The position numbers and the translations under genes are program-made. Below, piece by piece: positions 7,473-14,522 of a stretch of 21,486 nt of DNA. This DNA is from Wenzhouxiangella sp. GTDB lineage: Bacteria > Pseudomonadota > Gammaproteobacteria > Xanthomonadales > Wenzhouxiangellaceae. The notes beneath the pieces were generated by a model. It made no database searches. It was not told where the DNA came from and was given only the letters and a program-made list of their open reading frames with translations. The DNA lies in NCBI GenBank assembly GCA_007127425.1, contig SKZJ01000179.1:1-21486 (forward strand), in the 5' to 3' direction. Each line of letters opens with the position of its first letter. Position 1 is the first letter of the stretch.

Positions 7473-8914
7473 TGACCGACAACAGCCTGCGCAAGATCGC
7501 CATCATCGGCGGCAGCCGCATTCCTTTCTGCCGCTCCAATACGCTGTATGCCGAGCAGACCAACATGGACATGCTCGCAGCCGCCATCCAGGGCGTGGTC
7601 GACCGCTACCAGCTCGACGGCAAGAAGATCGACCAGGTCGTTGCCGGCGCGGTCACCACCCACTCCAAGGACTGGAACCTGGCACGTGAAGCCGTGCTCT
7701 CGACCTCGTTGTCGCCGCTCACCCCCGGCATCACGCTGCAGCAGGCCTGCGGCACCAGCCTGCAGGCAGCCCTCATGGCCGGCGGTCAGATCGCCGCTGG
7801 ACAGATCGACTGTGCCATCGTCGGCGGCACCGACACCACTTCCGATGCTCCCGTCGTCTTTCAGCGTCGCTTCGCCCGGCGACTGATCAAGCTGTCGAAG
7901 GCGCGCAGTTTTGGTGACAAGCTCAAGGTCTTCAAGGGATTTCGCCCGGGTGAACTGGCACCGCAACCACCACGCAACTCCGAACCGCGCACCGGCCTCT
8001 CCATGGGACAGCATTGCGAACGAATGGCCAGGGAATGGGCGATCTCGCGCGAGGCCCAGGATGAACTCACCTTCGAAAGCCACCAGAAAGCCGCCCAGGC
8101 CTGGGAGTCCGGCTTTTTCGACGACCTGGTCAAGCCGCATGCCGGCGTGATTCGCGACAATATCGTTCGTCCGGACACGTCGTTGGACAAGCTGGCCAGC
8201 CTCAAGCCGGCTTTCGATCGCACCTCGAACGGCACACTGACGGCCGGCAACTCGACGACCCTGACCGACGGTTCGGCCGCCGTTTTACTGGCATCGGAAG
8301 AGTGGGCCAGGGAAAATGATCTCCCGGTCACCGCCTGGCTGACCTTCGGGCGCACGGCATCGGTCGATTTCGTTGACGGTGACGAAGGGCTCTTGATGGC
8401 CCCCACGGTGGCCGTCGCCGAAATGCTTAAGCGAGCCGAACTCGGCCTGCAGGATTTCGATTTCTACGAGATCCACGAGGCTTTCGCCGCCCAGGTGCTG
8501 TGTACACTCAGGGCTTGGGAGTCCGAACGATATTGCCGTGATCGTCTGGGTCTGAGTGGCGCGCTGGGAAGCATTGACACCCGTCGCATGAACGTTCACG
8601 GCGGCTCGGTGGCCATCGGCCACCCGTTTGCCGCCACCGGTGCCCGGATTCTTGCCACGCTGGCACAAACGCTGGAGAAGGCCGGTTCCGGACGCGGCCT
8701 GATCTCGGTCTGCACTGCCGGCGGCATGGGCGTGGCCGCCATCGTCGAGCGTGGCAATACCGGAGGCACCGGCAGCTCGAAGAAGGCAGCGAAGAAAAAG
8801 TCCGGCAAGAAGAAATCCACGAAGAAGAAGTCGGCCACCAGGAAGAAAGCGGCCGGTAAACCCCAGTCCGACAGCGACAGCGACAACAGGCAGACGGACG
8901 AGAGCGGCGACTGA
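7472..8914 (+). CDS. fadI: Acetyl-CoA acyltransferase, FadI type, with Lys-rich tail
   Basis: 3-ketoacyl-CoA thiolase, beta subunit of the oxidation complex; it cleaves 3-ketoacyl-CoA with CoA. The 480-residue protein shows nucleophile Cys93 (QQACGTS), the HEAFAAQ block (335-341), His384 (GHPFAATG) and Cys414 (CTAGGMG). HEAFAA and the lysine-rich insertion near 132-160 resemble FadI and mitochondrial beta subunits rather than FadA. The family core ends near residue 427. Residues 437-463 then form an unusual basic tail (15 of 27 Lys/Arg, mostly AAG/AAA), followed by a Ser/Asp-rich end. The start overlaps the fadJ stop by one base, with AAGGAG upstream, so the subunits are probably made together. 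Confidence 0.93.
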   Translation: MTDNSLRKIAIIGGSRIPFCRSNTLYAEQTNMDMLAAAIQGVVDRYQLDGKKIDQVVAGAVTTHSKDWNLAREAVLSTSLSPLTPGITLQQACGTSLQAALMAGGQIAAGQIDCAIVGGTDTTSDAPVVFQRRFARRLIKLSKARSFGDKLKVFKGFRPGELAPQPPRNSEPRTGLSMGQHCERMAREWAISREAQDELTFESHQKAAQAWESGFFDDLVKPHAGVIRDNIVRPDTSLDKLASLKPAFDRTSNGTLTAGNSTTLTDGSAAVLLASEEWARENDLPVTAWLTFGRTASVDFVDGDEGLLMAPTVAVAEMLKRAELGLQDFDFYEIHEAFAAQVLCTLRAWESERYCRDRLGLSGALGSIDTRRMNVHGGSVAIGHPFAATGARILATLAQTLEKAGSGRGLISVCTAGGMGVAAIVERGNTGGTGSSKKAAKKKSGKKKSTKKKSATRKKAAGKPQSDSDSDNRQTDESGD

Positions 8915-8919
8915 AACCC

Positions 8920-9501
8920 GTGCTTCGCCGACATCCCCTGGCCGGTGCCCTGATCCTACAGGTCGCCGTCGTCGCGCTCGCGCTCGTACTGGCATGGCTG
9001 TTCGGTCTCGCGCCCTGGCATCGACTCCACTGGTCCGGGGAAATACTGGCATGGTCGCTGTTGGCCACCCTGCCCCTGGTAGCCATGTTGCTGGTCTTCC
9101 CGCTGGTGCGCTGGAACTGGGTACGCGAGATCAGCCAGTTGATCGAGCAGCTCATCCTGCCCCTGTTCTCGAATGCGCCTGCCGGCAGCGTCGTGCTGGT
9201 CGCCGTGCTCGCCGGCGTTGGTGAAGAATTCCTGTTTCGAGGCGTCATCCAGGACGGGCTGGCCATTCATCTCGGCCCGGTACCCGGCCTGATTCTCGCC
9301 TCGCTGCTGTTCGGCCTGGCGCATGCAGTCACACCGGCCTACTTCCTGATCGCGAGCCTGATGGGGGCCTACCTGGGCTGGCTGTATCTGCACAGCGGCA
9401 ACCTGCTCTTGCCGATCGTCGTGCATGCCCTGTACGACTGGATTGCAATCCGCTTCTATCTCTGGAGTCGCGAGCGACGGGTTGGAAGATCCGCCGGATG
9501 A
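8920..9501 (+). CDS. CPBP (Rce1-like) family intramembrane protease
   Basis: Predicted membrane glutamic protease of the CPBP/ABI family. The 193-residue protein has about five hydrophobic segments (roughly 9-30, 42-62, 88-100, 122-150 and 160-180). The three family motifs are present: Glu102-Glu103-x3-Arg107 (GEEFLFRG), His135 (FGLAHA) and His169-x3-Asp173 (VVHALYDW). Substrate is unknown; bacterial relatives act in membrane-protein processing or bacteriocin self-immunity. Translation appears to start at a GTG 5 nt after the thiolase stop with no strong ribosome site, so coupling to fadI is likely. Whether it has any role in fatty acid oxidation is unknown. Confidence 0.9.
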   Translation: MLRRHPLAGALILQVAVVALALVLAWLFGLAPWHRLHWSGEILAWSLLATLPLVAMLLVFPLVRWNWVREISQLIEQLILPLFSNAPAGSVVLVAVLAGVGEEFLFRGVIQDGLAIHLGPVPGLILASLLFGLAHAVTPAYFLIASLMGAYLGWLYLHSGNLLLPIVVHALYDWIAIRFYLWSRERRVGRSAG

Positions 9502-9558
9502 ATCCCTGCGACTCGCTTCACTGGACTTGAGTCACACCACGCGCAAGAATGGCAGCCT

Positions 9559-10035
9559 ATGGGATGGATGACACGCAAATTCGACAACCTGGGTAGCGCC
9601 TGCTGCGGCGCCGGTGGCGGCATGGGAATGAGCCAGGCCCCTGCCTTCACCCAGGCCTACCTGCAACGCCTGGGCGGTCACCTCGACGAAGCCAGACGCA
9701 CACTGTCAATGGTCGAGCGCGGCGAATGGCTGCAAAGACTCGGGGTGGCGGATCGCGAAGAGGCGGTCGCCGAATTCACCCGGCGCGTGAACGAACTCGA
9801 GCAGGCTTTCCACGCGATCTCCCAGGCGCCAGCACTGCTGCAACCGCTGGTGATGATGCAGCATTCTGAAAGTGACATCGCTCAGCGCGCCTGGGAGCAT
9901 TTCACACCGGCCATTCCCGTCGATGGCCCATCTCTGGTTTACACCGGCGTGGGTATTGTTCTTGCTCTGCTGGTCTATGAGCTGGTCAAAGCACCCGGCG
10001 CACTGTTTCGGCGGAAGACGCCGGCACCGAGCTAA
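9559..10035 (+). CDS. DUF2937-family membrane-anchored protein
   Basis: No known function. The 158-residue protein matches my recollection of the DUF2937 family: a QAYLQRLGGHLDEAR block near residue 32, a helical middle region, then a TPAIPVDGPS segment leading into one clear C-terminal membrane helix (about 125-143) with a basic end (FRRK). The N-terminus is unusual for the family, a Gly/Cys/Met-rich stretch (12-25) where I would expect a hydrophobic segment. Two ATGs (9559 and 9568) could serve as start; neither has a clear Shine-Dalgarno. It lies 57 nt after the CPBP gene and its stop overlaps the convergent TRAP gene stop. Confidence 0.65.
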   Translation: MGWMTRKFDNLGSACCGAGGGMGMSQAPAFTQAYLQRLGGHLDEARRTLSMVERGEWLQRLGVADREEAVAEFTRRVNELEQAFHAISQAPALLQPLVMMQHSESDIAQRAWEHFTPAIPVDGPSLVYTGVGIVLALLVYELVKAPGALFRRKTPAPS

Positions 10036-11063
10036 ACCCGCAGTAGCATCCGCGAAACCGGCAACAATCCACGTCCCAACAGCAGACCGGTCATGGACAC
10101 CACCCCCAGGTGCAGCGGTTCCACGCCGACCGCCAATCCCACGGGAACGGTCAACGGCACCAGCAGCACCAGGCCGACCTGAAGGCCGAGCACCAATCCG
10201 CCGATGACCAACAGCAGGCTCACCAAGACCAGGAAAATGATCGAGCTGCCGGAAACCTGCGCGATGCCGTTACCCAGAATCCGCAGCACGCCGGTATCGT
10301 GCAGGATGGCCGCCCAGGACAGGGTCAGTCCGAGGATCAAAAGAATGCCCGCTGAAGTGACCACTGCCCGCCGGATCATGGCCGGCATCTGCTGCCAGTT
10401 CAACTCGCGATACCAGAACATGCGCGTGACCGCTACCCAGGCCACGCCCACCAGCGCCACCTCCATCACGCTCAGCCAACCGACCGCCATGGCCGCGAAC
10501 AGGGCAACCGGCAAGAACAGTTCCCGGAACGGAAGACGGGCAGCCTGAGATGAATTATCGGGTGCAGGCGCGAACACGGCCCTCAATCGCTCACCCAGGG
10601 ACGGCACGCACACCAGCATTGCCGTCGCCACGAACAGCGGCCCCAACGTTGCCACCACCAGTTCCTCGGCGCCGACCACGTGGCGAGGTGAGGCTGCGCT
10701 CGCCATCACCGTATAGAGCAACGCCGGCACCAGCATGACCATGGCCAGGCCACATGCTGCGACCAGCACCGAGAGTGACGCCAGCGCTACCGATGCCGGA
10801 TTCACCCCTTGTCGCAACCCGGCGGCAAGGGATGTAATCGACAGGATCCACCGTTGCCGATAGTCATGTCCGAGCATCACGCCTATGAAGCACAGCAACG
10901 GCACGGCAAGTAGCTGCAGGTGATCACCCAGGTCCATGAAGGCGATGATGACCAGCCCCGGTTCAAGCTCGGCACGAGAAAAGGCATGCAGCGCCGCCAG
11001 CGCAACCACTGCAAACAGCGGCACACCGATCACGACCATCACGACCAACAGCAAGCTGATCAC
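10032..11063 (-). CDS. Divergent, shortened TRAP transporter large permease (DctM-like)
   Basis: DctM subunits form the sodium-coupled elevator domain of TRAP transporters. This 343-residue, strongly hydrophobic protein retains the family's opening (IGVPLF then LLAVPLL near 51-57) and closing pattern (VLGLQVGLVLLVP then VEPLHLGVV). It is about 80 residues shorter than the usual 425 or so. The GISGSS-type hairpin expected near residue 100 is not visible, and the terminal TPPVG is changed to LLPVS. Translation starts at a GTG overlapping the dctQ-like stop (GTGA). No DctP binding protein is nearby. It may be a DctM relative with altered or lost transport function. Confidence 0.7.
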   Translation of the reverse strand: MISLLLVVMVVIGVPLFAVVALAALHAFSRAELEPGLVIIAFMDLGDHLQLLAVPLLCFIGVMLGHDYRQRWILSITSLAAGLRQGVNPASVALASLSVLVAACGLAMVMLVPALLYTVMASAASPRHVVGAEELVVATLGPLFVATAMLVCVPSLGERLRAVFAPAPDNSSQAARLPFRELFLPVALFAAMAVGWLSVMEVALVGVAWVAVTRMFWYRELNWQQMPAMIRRAVVTSAGILLILGLTLSWAAILHDTGVLRILGNGIAQVSGSSIIFLVLVSLLLVIGGLVLGLQVGLVLLVPLTVPVGLAVGVEPLHLGVVSMTGLLLGRGLLPVSRMLLRV

Positions 11064-11590
11064 TCGCCAGAGCCCTCATCGTGCCGCGAAACAGCCACGG
11101 CCAGAGGGACTAGGGCAAAGGCCAGGAATCGCGCACCCATCACCGCAAAACCGGCTGGCACGATCATCTGAACCGCCCAGACCGGCACCCGGCCGAAGGC
11201 CACCTGACGGAACTCCACTTCCAGCAGAACCGCCTGCAGCCCGTACCAGACCAGTACCAGGCTGACCAGGGCGGCGGCGAGAAACACGACGCGCCTGATG
11301 ACCGTGACCCGCCTGGCCGACAGCAGCGACTCGATCGCACGAACTCGAAAGTGTTCCAGTTGGCCGGCGGCCACGGCACTGCCGACCATCACCAGCCACA
11401 GCAACAGGGCCGACATGATCTCGTCGGCCCAGCCGACCTGAACAGCGCCGAAGCGCTCCAGGAGCAGCTTTGCCAGTGCCATCAGAACAACCAGAATGAA
11501 CAGGAATGCAACGGCGCCCGACTCGATCGCCGCAATCAGTCTCCCCGCAGCGTCGTCGGCCGGCCCATCGTCCGGCGGCACGTGACTCAC
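11060..11590 (-). CDS. TRAP transporter small permease (DctQ-like)
   Basis: DctQ subunits scaffold the transport subunit in the inner membrane. The 176-residue protein has four hydrophobic helices (about 24-45, 58-76, 100-122 and 138-165) and the family pattern W54-x2-E57-x7-W65, with a downstream EHFRV (79-83), then a P-x-W and late P-A-G-F. Its acidic N-terminal tail is cytoplasmic by prediction. The start is a GTG overlapping the folD stop as GTGA; no strong ribosome site is seen, so it likely depends on folD translation. Paired with the DctM-like gene by a 4-nt overlap, but no binding-protein gene is present. Confidence 0.75.
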   Translation of the reverse strand: MSHVPPDDGPADDAAGRLIAAIESGAVAFLFILVVLMALAKLLLERFGAVQVGWADEIMSALLLWLVMVGSAVAAGQLEHFRVRAIESLLSARRVTVIRRVVFLAAALVSLVLVWYGLQAVLLEVEFRQVAFGRVPVWAVQMIVPAGFAVMGARFLAFALVPLAVAVSRHDEGSGE

Positions 11591-12453
11591 GGGCCCCGAA
11601 CCACCAGCCCGGCCGCCTCGGCGGTATTTTGCAGCAGCGTGGCCACGGTCATCGGCCCCACACCTCCGGGGACGGGCGTAATCCAGCTCGCGCGTGCCGC
11701 CACGGGCTCGAAGTCGAGGTCACCGCGCAACTTGCCGTTCTCGCCCCGCGTGATACCGATATCGACCACGATGGTGCCCTCAGTAACCCATTCCGGATCG
11801 ACCAGTCCGGGCTTGCCGACAGCCACGAACAGCACCTCGGCATTGCGTACGTGCTTTTCGAGGTTGCGGGTGAAGCGGTGGGCGATATTCACGGTCGCAC
11901 CGGCCAGCAGCAATTCGAGGGCGAGCGGTCGACCGACGATATTGGAAGCCCCGACCACCAGCGCGTCCATCCCCTTGGTATCGATGCCATGCGCGGCCAG
12001 CAGGGTCATCACTCCGCGTGGCGTACACGGCCTCAAGCCAGGATCACGCACCGCCAGCCGGCCCATGTTGACCGGATGGAAGCCGTCGACATCCTTCTCC
12101 GGCAGGATCCGGCGGGTGACCTCGCGCTCGTCGAGATGGGCCGGCAGGGGCAACTGCACCAGGATGCCGTCGACGCTGTCATCTTCATTGAGGGCGTCGA
12201 TCAGCGCGAGCAGTTCCCCACGACCCGTGCCGTGTGAGAGTCGATGCGTGGCCGAAACCAGGCCGGCACGCTCGCAGGCCCGGATCTTGTGATTGACGTA
12301 GACTTCCGAGGCCGCGTCGTCGCCGACCAGCACCACGGCCAGTCCGGGCGCACGTCCGCCGCGTTCCACGTGGTTGGCCACGGCGTTGGCCACGTTGGAG
12401 ACCAGGCGGTCGGCAACCGCGCGTCCATCGAGAATTCGGGCATGCGTCTTCAT
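11587..12453 (-). CDS. folD: Methylenetetrahydrofolate dehydrogenase/cyclohydrolase FolD
   Basis: Interconverts 5,10-methylene-, methenyl- and 10-formyl-tetrahydrofolate using NADP, feeding purine and formyl-methionine synthesis. The 288-residue form, exactly the E. coli length, starts at the ATG at 12453 ([10 protein letters not shown]). It carries catalytic Lys56 (YVNHKIRAC), ILVQLPLP (97-104), DVDGFHP (121-127), the nucleotide-binding GASNIVGRP (168-176) and PGGVGPMTV (262-270). An ATG four codons upstream (12465) is possible. Neither start has a Shine-Dalgarno, and a TACAAT box lies 10 nt upstream, so the leader would be very short. The TRAP genes follow by GTGA overlaps. Confidence 0.96.
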   Translation of the reverse strand: MKTHARILDGRAVADRLVSNVANAVANHVERGGRAPGLAVVLVGDDAASEVYVNHKIRACERAGLVSATHRLSHGTGRGELLALIDALNEDDSVDGILVQLPLPAHLDEREVTRRILPEKDVDGFHPVNMGRLAVRDPGLRPCTPRGVMTLLAAHGIDTKGMDALVVGASNIVGRPLALELLLAGATVNIAHRFTRNLEKHVRNAEVLFVAVGKPGLVDPEWVTEGTIVVDIGITRGENGKLRGDLDFEPVAARASWITPVPGGVGPMTVATLLQNTAEAAGLVVRGP

Positions 12454-12463
12454 ATGGGCTGAC

Positions 12464-12492
12464 ATTGTAAGATAGGACACGGTCAAAGTCCG
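12464..12492 (-). promoter_or_regulatory. Possible folD promoter (weak -35)
   Basis: TACAAT (12464-12469, five of six consensus bases) faces folD, with a weak -35-like CGGACT 17 bp upstream (12487-12492, three of six). The predicted start lies about 4 nt before the folD ATG. A better -35-like TTGACC (12481-12486) is too close to this -10 to pair with it. Low confidence; it is based only on inspection of the folD/peroxidase-like divergent gap. Confidence 0.3.
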
Positions 12493-12514
12493 ATGTACTC
12501 GCAAGGGAGTCCCA

Positions 12515-13000
12515 GTGAACCTGTTCAATCATCACTTTATCGACCTGGATGGCAACCGCCTCTACCTGGACCGTCACCGCAACCTGCCCTTCCTGGTCGT
12601 CAATATCGCCACCGAGAGCCGATTCGCCCCGCAGATAGCTCGCCTGCAATCGCTCTATGCACTCAACCAGCCGGCCGGCCTGCGCATCCTCGCCATCCCG
12701 TGTACGGATTTTGATGAGGAACCGCGCGACGAGGCGGAAATTGCCGAGTACCTGCGCGAAAACTATCCGGTCAACTTTTTCGTTACCCAGCGCTACGCTG
12801 TCACCGGACCGGACATGCACTCGCTGTTTCGCGAGCTGCTCCAGGAAAAATCCGCCGCCATCCTGCCGCGCGGCACCTTCCACAAGTACCTGTTCGACCG
12901 GCGCGGAGAACTGGTTGAGCACTGGCAGCCCCACATCCTGCCCGACGACCCCGGACTGATCAACAGCATTCAAAAGCACCTGACTTCAAAAAACCTTTGA
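12515..13000 (+). CDS. Glutathione-peroxidase-fold protein lacking the catalytic cysteine
   Basis: The 161-residue protein follows the glutathione peroxidase/BtuE pattern along its length: LVVNIA (27-32), a retained PC at 62-63 followed by a changed loop, a YPVNFFV and TGPDMHSLF region (84-105), and HKYLFDRRG (123-131). The peroxidatic cysteine/selenocysteine position (family VNVASKCG) is Ser35 in NIATESRF, and the WNF catalytic pair is replaced by G120-T121-F122. The only cysteine is Cys63. Peroxidase activity by the known mechanism is therefore unlikely; it may be a pseudoenzyme or a binding protein. The start is a GTG with AGGGAG upstream. It is divergent from folD. The reading frame is intact, which argues against decay. 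Confidence 0.8.
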   Translation: MNLFNHHFIDLDGNRLYLDRHRNLPFLVVNIATESRFAPQIARLQSLYALNQPAGLRILAIPCTDFDEEPRDEAEIAEYLRENYPVNFFVTQRYAVTGPDMHSLFRELLQEKSAAILPRGTFHKYLFDRRGELVEHWQPHILPDDPGLINSIQKHLTSKNL

Positions 13001-13013
13001 GAGCTTTTTAGAG

Positions 13014-13054
13014 TCCCCGATAGGGGATCCGTAACCCCCTCGCCTTCAGGCGAG
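13014..13054. repeat. Two adjacent GC hairpins after the peroxidase-like gene
   Basis: Hairpin one is TCCCC-GATA-GGGGA (13014-13027). Hairpin two is CTCGCC-TTCA-GGCGAG (13039-13054), a 6-bp stem with a tetraloop. The GGGG of the first could instead pair with CCCC at 13035-13038, so the structures could compete. Neither is followed by a T run on either strand, so a standard intrinsic terminator is not supported, though they may shield the 3' end of the rightward transcript. Confidence 0.45.
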
Positions 13055-13358
13055 CGATCAGGTGCTGAAATCCGAAACAAATTCGAATGACCGAACTTTC
13101 AATGATCGAAACAGGCGAGGTGCCGAAGCAGGAGCCGGTGCGCATTGCCGGATGCCGGCGCGCCGCGCCACGCCGGTCGAAGCTGTACCGGCCATGAGGA
13201 CGCAGCCCGTCATCAGATGTGCTGCCATCGCGTTTTGAGAATTGGCCATTCGGTCATTGGGATTTGTTTGTACATTGGTGCTTGTGATTTTGTGCTTCAA
13301 AGCATCGGCCGAATGGCCGATCGATCCGGCTTCGAGCTGTAACAGCAAGCCACCCGAT
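13055..13358. other. Gene-free, repeat-bearing intergenic region
   Basis: With the hairpins, this makes about 358 bases with no convincing gene. Positions 13249-13298 are G/T-rich and C-poor on the + strand, built of TTTG and TTGGTGCTTG-like words. AATGACCGAA (13086-13095) recurs as AATGATCGAA (13101-13110), and its exact reverse complement lies at 13249-13258. GGCCATTCGG (13244-13253) has its exact inverse at 13309-13318. The composition differs from the flanking coding DNA. I see no ribosome site before any small open frame. Confidence 0.55.
13244..13318. repeat. 10-bp inverted repeat flanking a G/T-rich segment
   Basis: GGCCATTCGG (13244-13253) and CCGAATGGCC (13309-13318) are exact inverses separated by 55 nt of G/T-rich sequence. 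In RNA the stem could grow slightly by G-U pairing at its inner end. It lies 41 nt beyond the stop of the leftward rhodanese-MoeB gene, so it may form in that transcript's 3' end. Confidence 0.5.
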
Positions 13359-14522
13359 TTAGCCGGCGGTCGTTGACTCCGCTTTCGAATACGGGCCGCA
13401 CGCAGGGCAGGCCGGATCGGGTACCAGGCGGGTGGTTCGAAAAGTACCGGCCAGCGCATCGAAATGCACCAGCCGCGAGATCAGCGGCTGCCCGATGCCG
13501 AGCAGTAATTTCAGGGTTTCGGTCGCTTGCAGGGTGCCGATGACGCCGGGCATCACGCCCAACACACCCGCCTCGGCACAATTGGGGGCATCCTCGGCAA
13601 GCGGAGGCTCCGGGAACAGGCAGCGATAACAGGCCTCGTTGCCGACCGACGGATGGAACACGGCCACCTGCCCGACGAATCGCAAAACCGCGCCGTAGAC
13701 CAGCGGCAGTCCCAGTCGGATGCAGGCGTCGTTGAGCAGGTAACGGGTGGGGAAGTTATCGGAACCGTCCAGGACTACATCATGCCCGGCAAGCAACTCG
13801 TCGACGTTGTCCTCGTTCAACCGCGCATCAATGGTATGAATTTCGATGTCGGGGTTGAGGGCATGCAGGCGTTGGGCCGCCGACTCGGTCTTGGCATGTC
13901 CCACCAGGTGATCGCTGTGCAAAATCTGTCGCTGAAGGTTGGAGCGTTCGACCACGTCGTCGTCCACCAGGGTGATGTGCCCCACTCCGGCGGCGGCCAG
14001 GTATAAGGCAGCAGGAGAGCCCAGCCCACCGGCACCGGTGATGAACACGCGACTGTCCAGCAGTTTCCGCTGTCCCGCCTCCCCGACTTCGGTTATGGCC
14101 AGGTGGCGCAGGTAGCGCTGCCTTGCCGTATCGTCGAGTGTTGCCGCCCGCGCCACCGGCAGGCCGCGAGCGCGCCAGGCGTTGTACCCGCCTTCCAGGT
14201 TGAATACGTTTGGGTAGCCCATGTCCGACAACGCAGCAGCCGAAATGGCTGAACGATCACCGCCGGCACACATCAGGATCAGATTGCGGTCCGCTTCCGG
14301 CACATGCCGACCGATGTCGAGTTCCAGCATGCCGCGTTCGATCAACAAGGCATCGGGAACCGTGCCCTCCACAGTCTCCCAGGATTCACGGATATCGATG
14401 AGGAGCGCGCCCTCCCCGACCATATCCCGGGCCGCGTCCGGCGACACTTTCGGCACCCGTTCACGGAGCCTGTCGAGGTAGCGACCCAGCCGGTCAGCGT
14501 TTTCGTTGCTTGCGTCGGACAA
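13359..14522 (-). CDS. moeB: Rhodanese-MoeB fusion (sulfurtransferase/adenylyltransferase)
   Basis: Likely activates the C-terminus of a small sulfur carrier (MoaD- or ThiS-like) by adenylation, with sulfur delivered by the attached rhodanese. The 387-residue protein has an N-terminal rhodanese domain (about 25-125, active Cys85 in MCAGGDRS) and a ThiF/MoeB domain (135-380) with GAGGLG (163-168), the D187-D189 region, Arg194 and R199 (ERSNLQRQ), Cys315 (APNCAEAG) and zinc cysteines C298/C301 and C372/C375. The longest frame starts with TTG at 14522, overlapping der by 29 nt; a GTG at 14456 is an alternative, but cuts close to the rhodanese domain. MoeB versus ThiF role cannot be decided here. 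Confidence 0.88.
   Translation of the reverse strand: MSDASNENADRLGRYLDRLRERVPKVSPDAARDMVGEGALLIDIRESWETVEGTVPDALLIERGMLELDIGRHVPEADRNLILMCAGGDRSAISAAALSDMGYPNVFNLEGGYNAWRARGLPVARAATLDDTARQRYLRHLAITEVGEAGQRKLLDSRVFITGAGGLGSPAALYLAAAGVGHITLVDDDVVERSNLQRQILHSDHLVGHAKTESAAQRLHALNPDIEIHTIDARLNEDNVDELLAGHDVVLDGSDNFPTRYLLNDACIRLGLPLVYGAVLRFVGQVAVFHPSVGNEACYRCLFPEPPLAEDAPNCAEAGVLGVMPGVIGTLQATETLKLLLGIGQPLISRLVHFDALAGTFRTTRLVPDPACPACGPYSKAESTTAG

Noticed and set aside
13014..13054. Intrinsic terminator after the peroxidase-like gene
   Set aside because: Good stems but no T run following on either strand; recorded as hairpins only.
13058..13459. 133-codon minus-strand open frame partly in the gene-free gap, with an LMTGC lipobox-like stretch
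   Set aside because: Half overlaps the rhodanese-MoeB 3' end. The candidate internal ATG near 13249 has no ribosome site, there is no basic signal-peptide start, and the sequence is the G/T-skewed repeat read in reverse.
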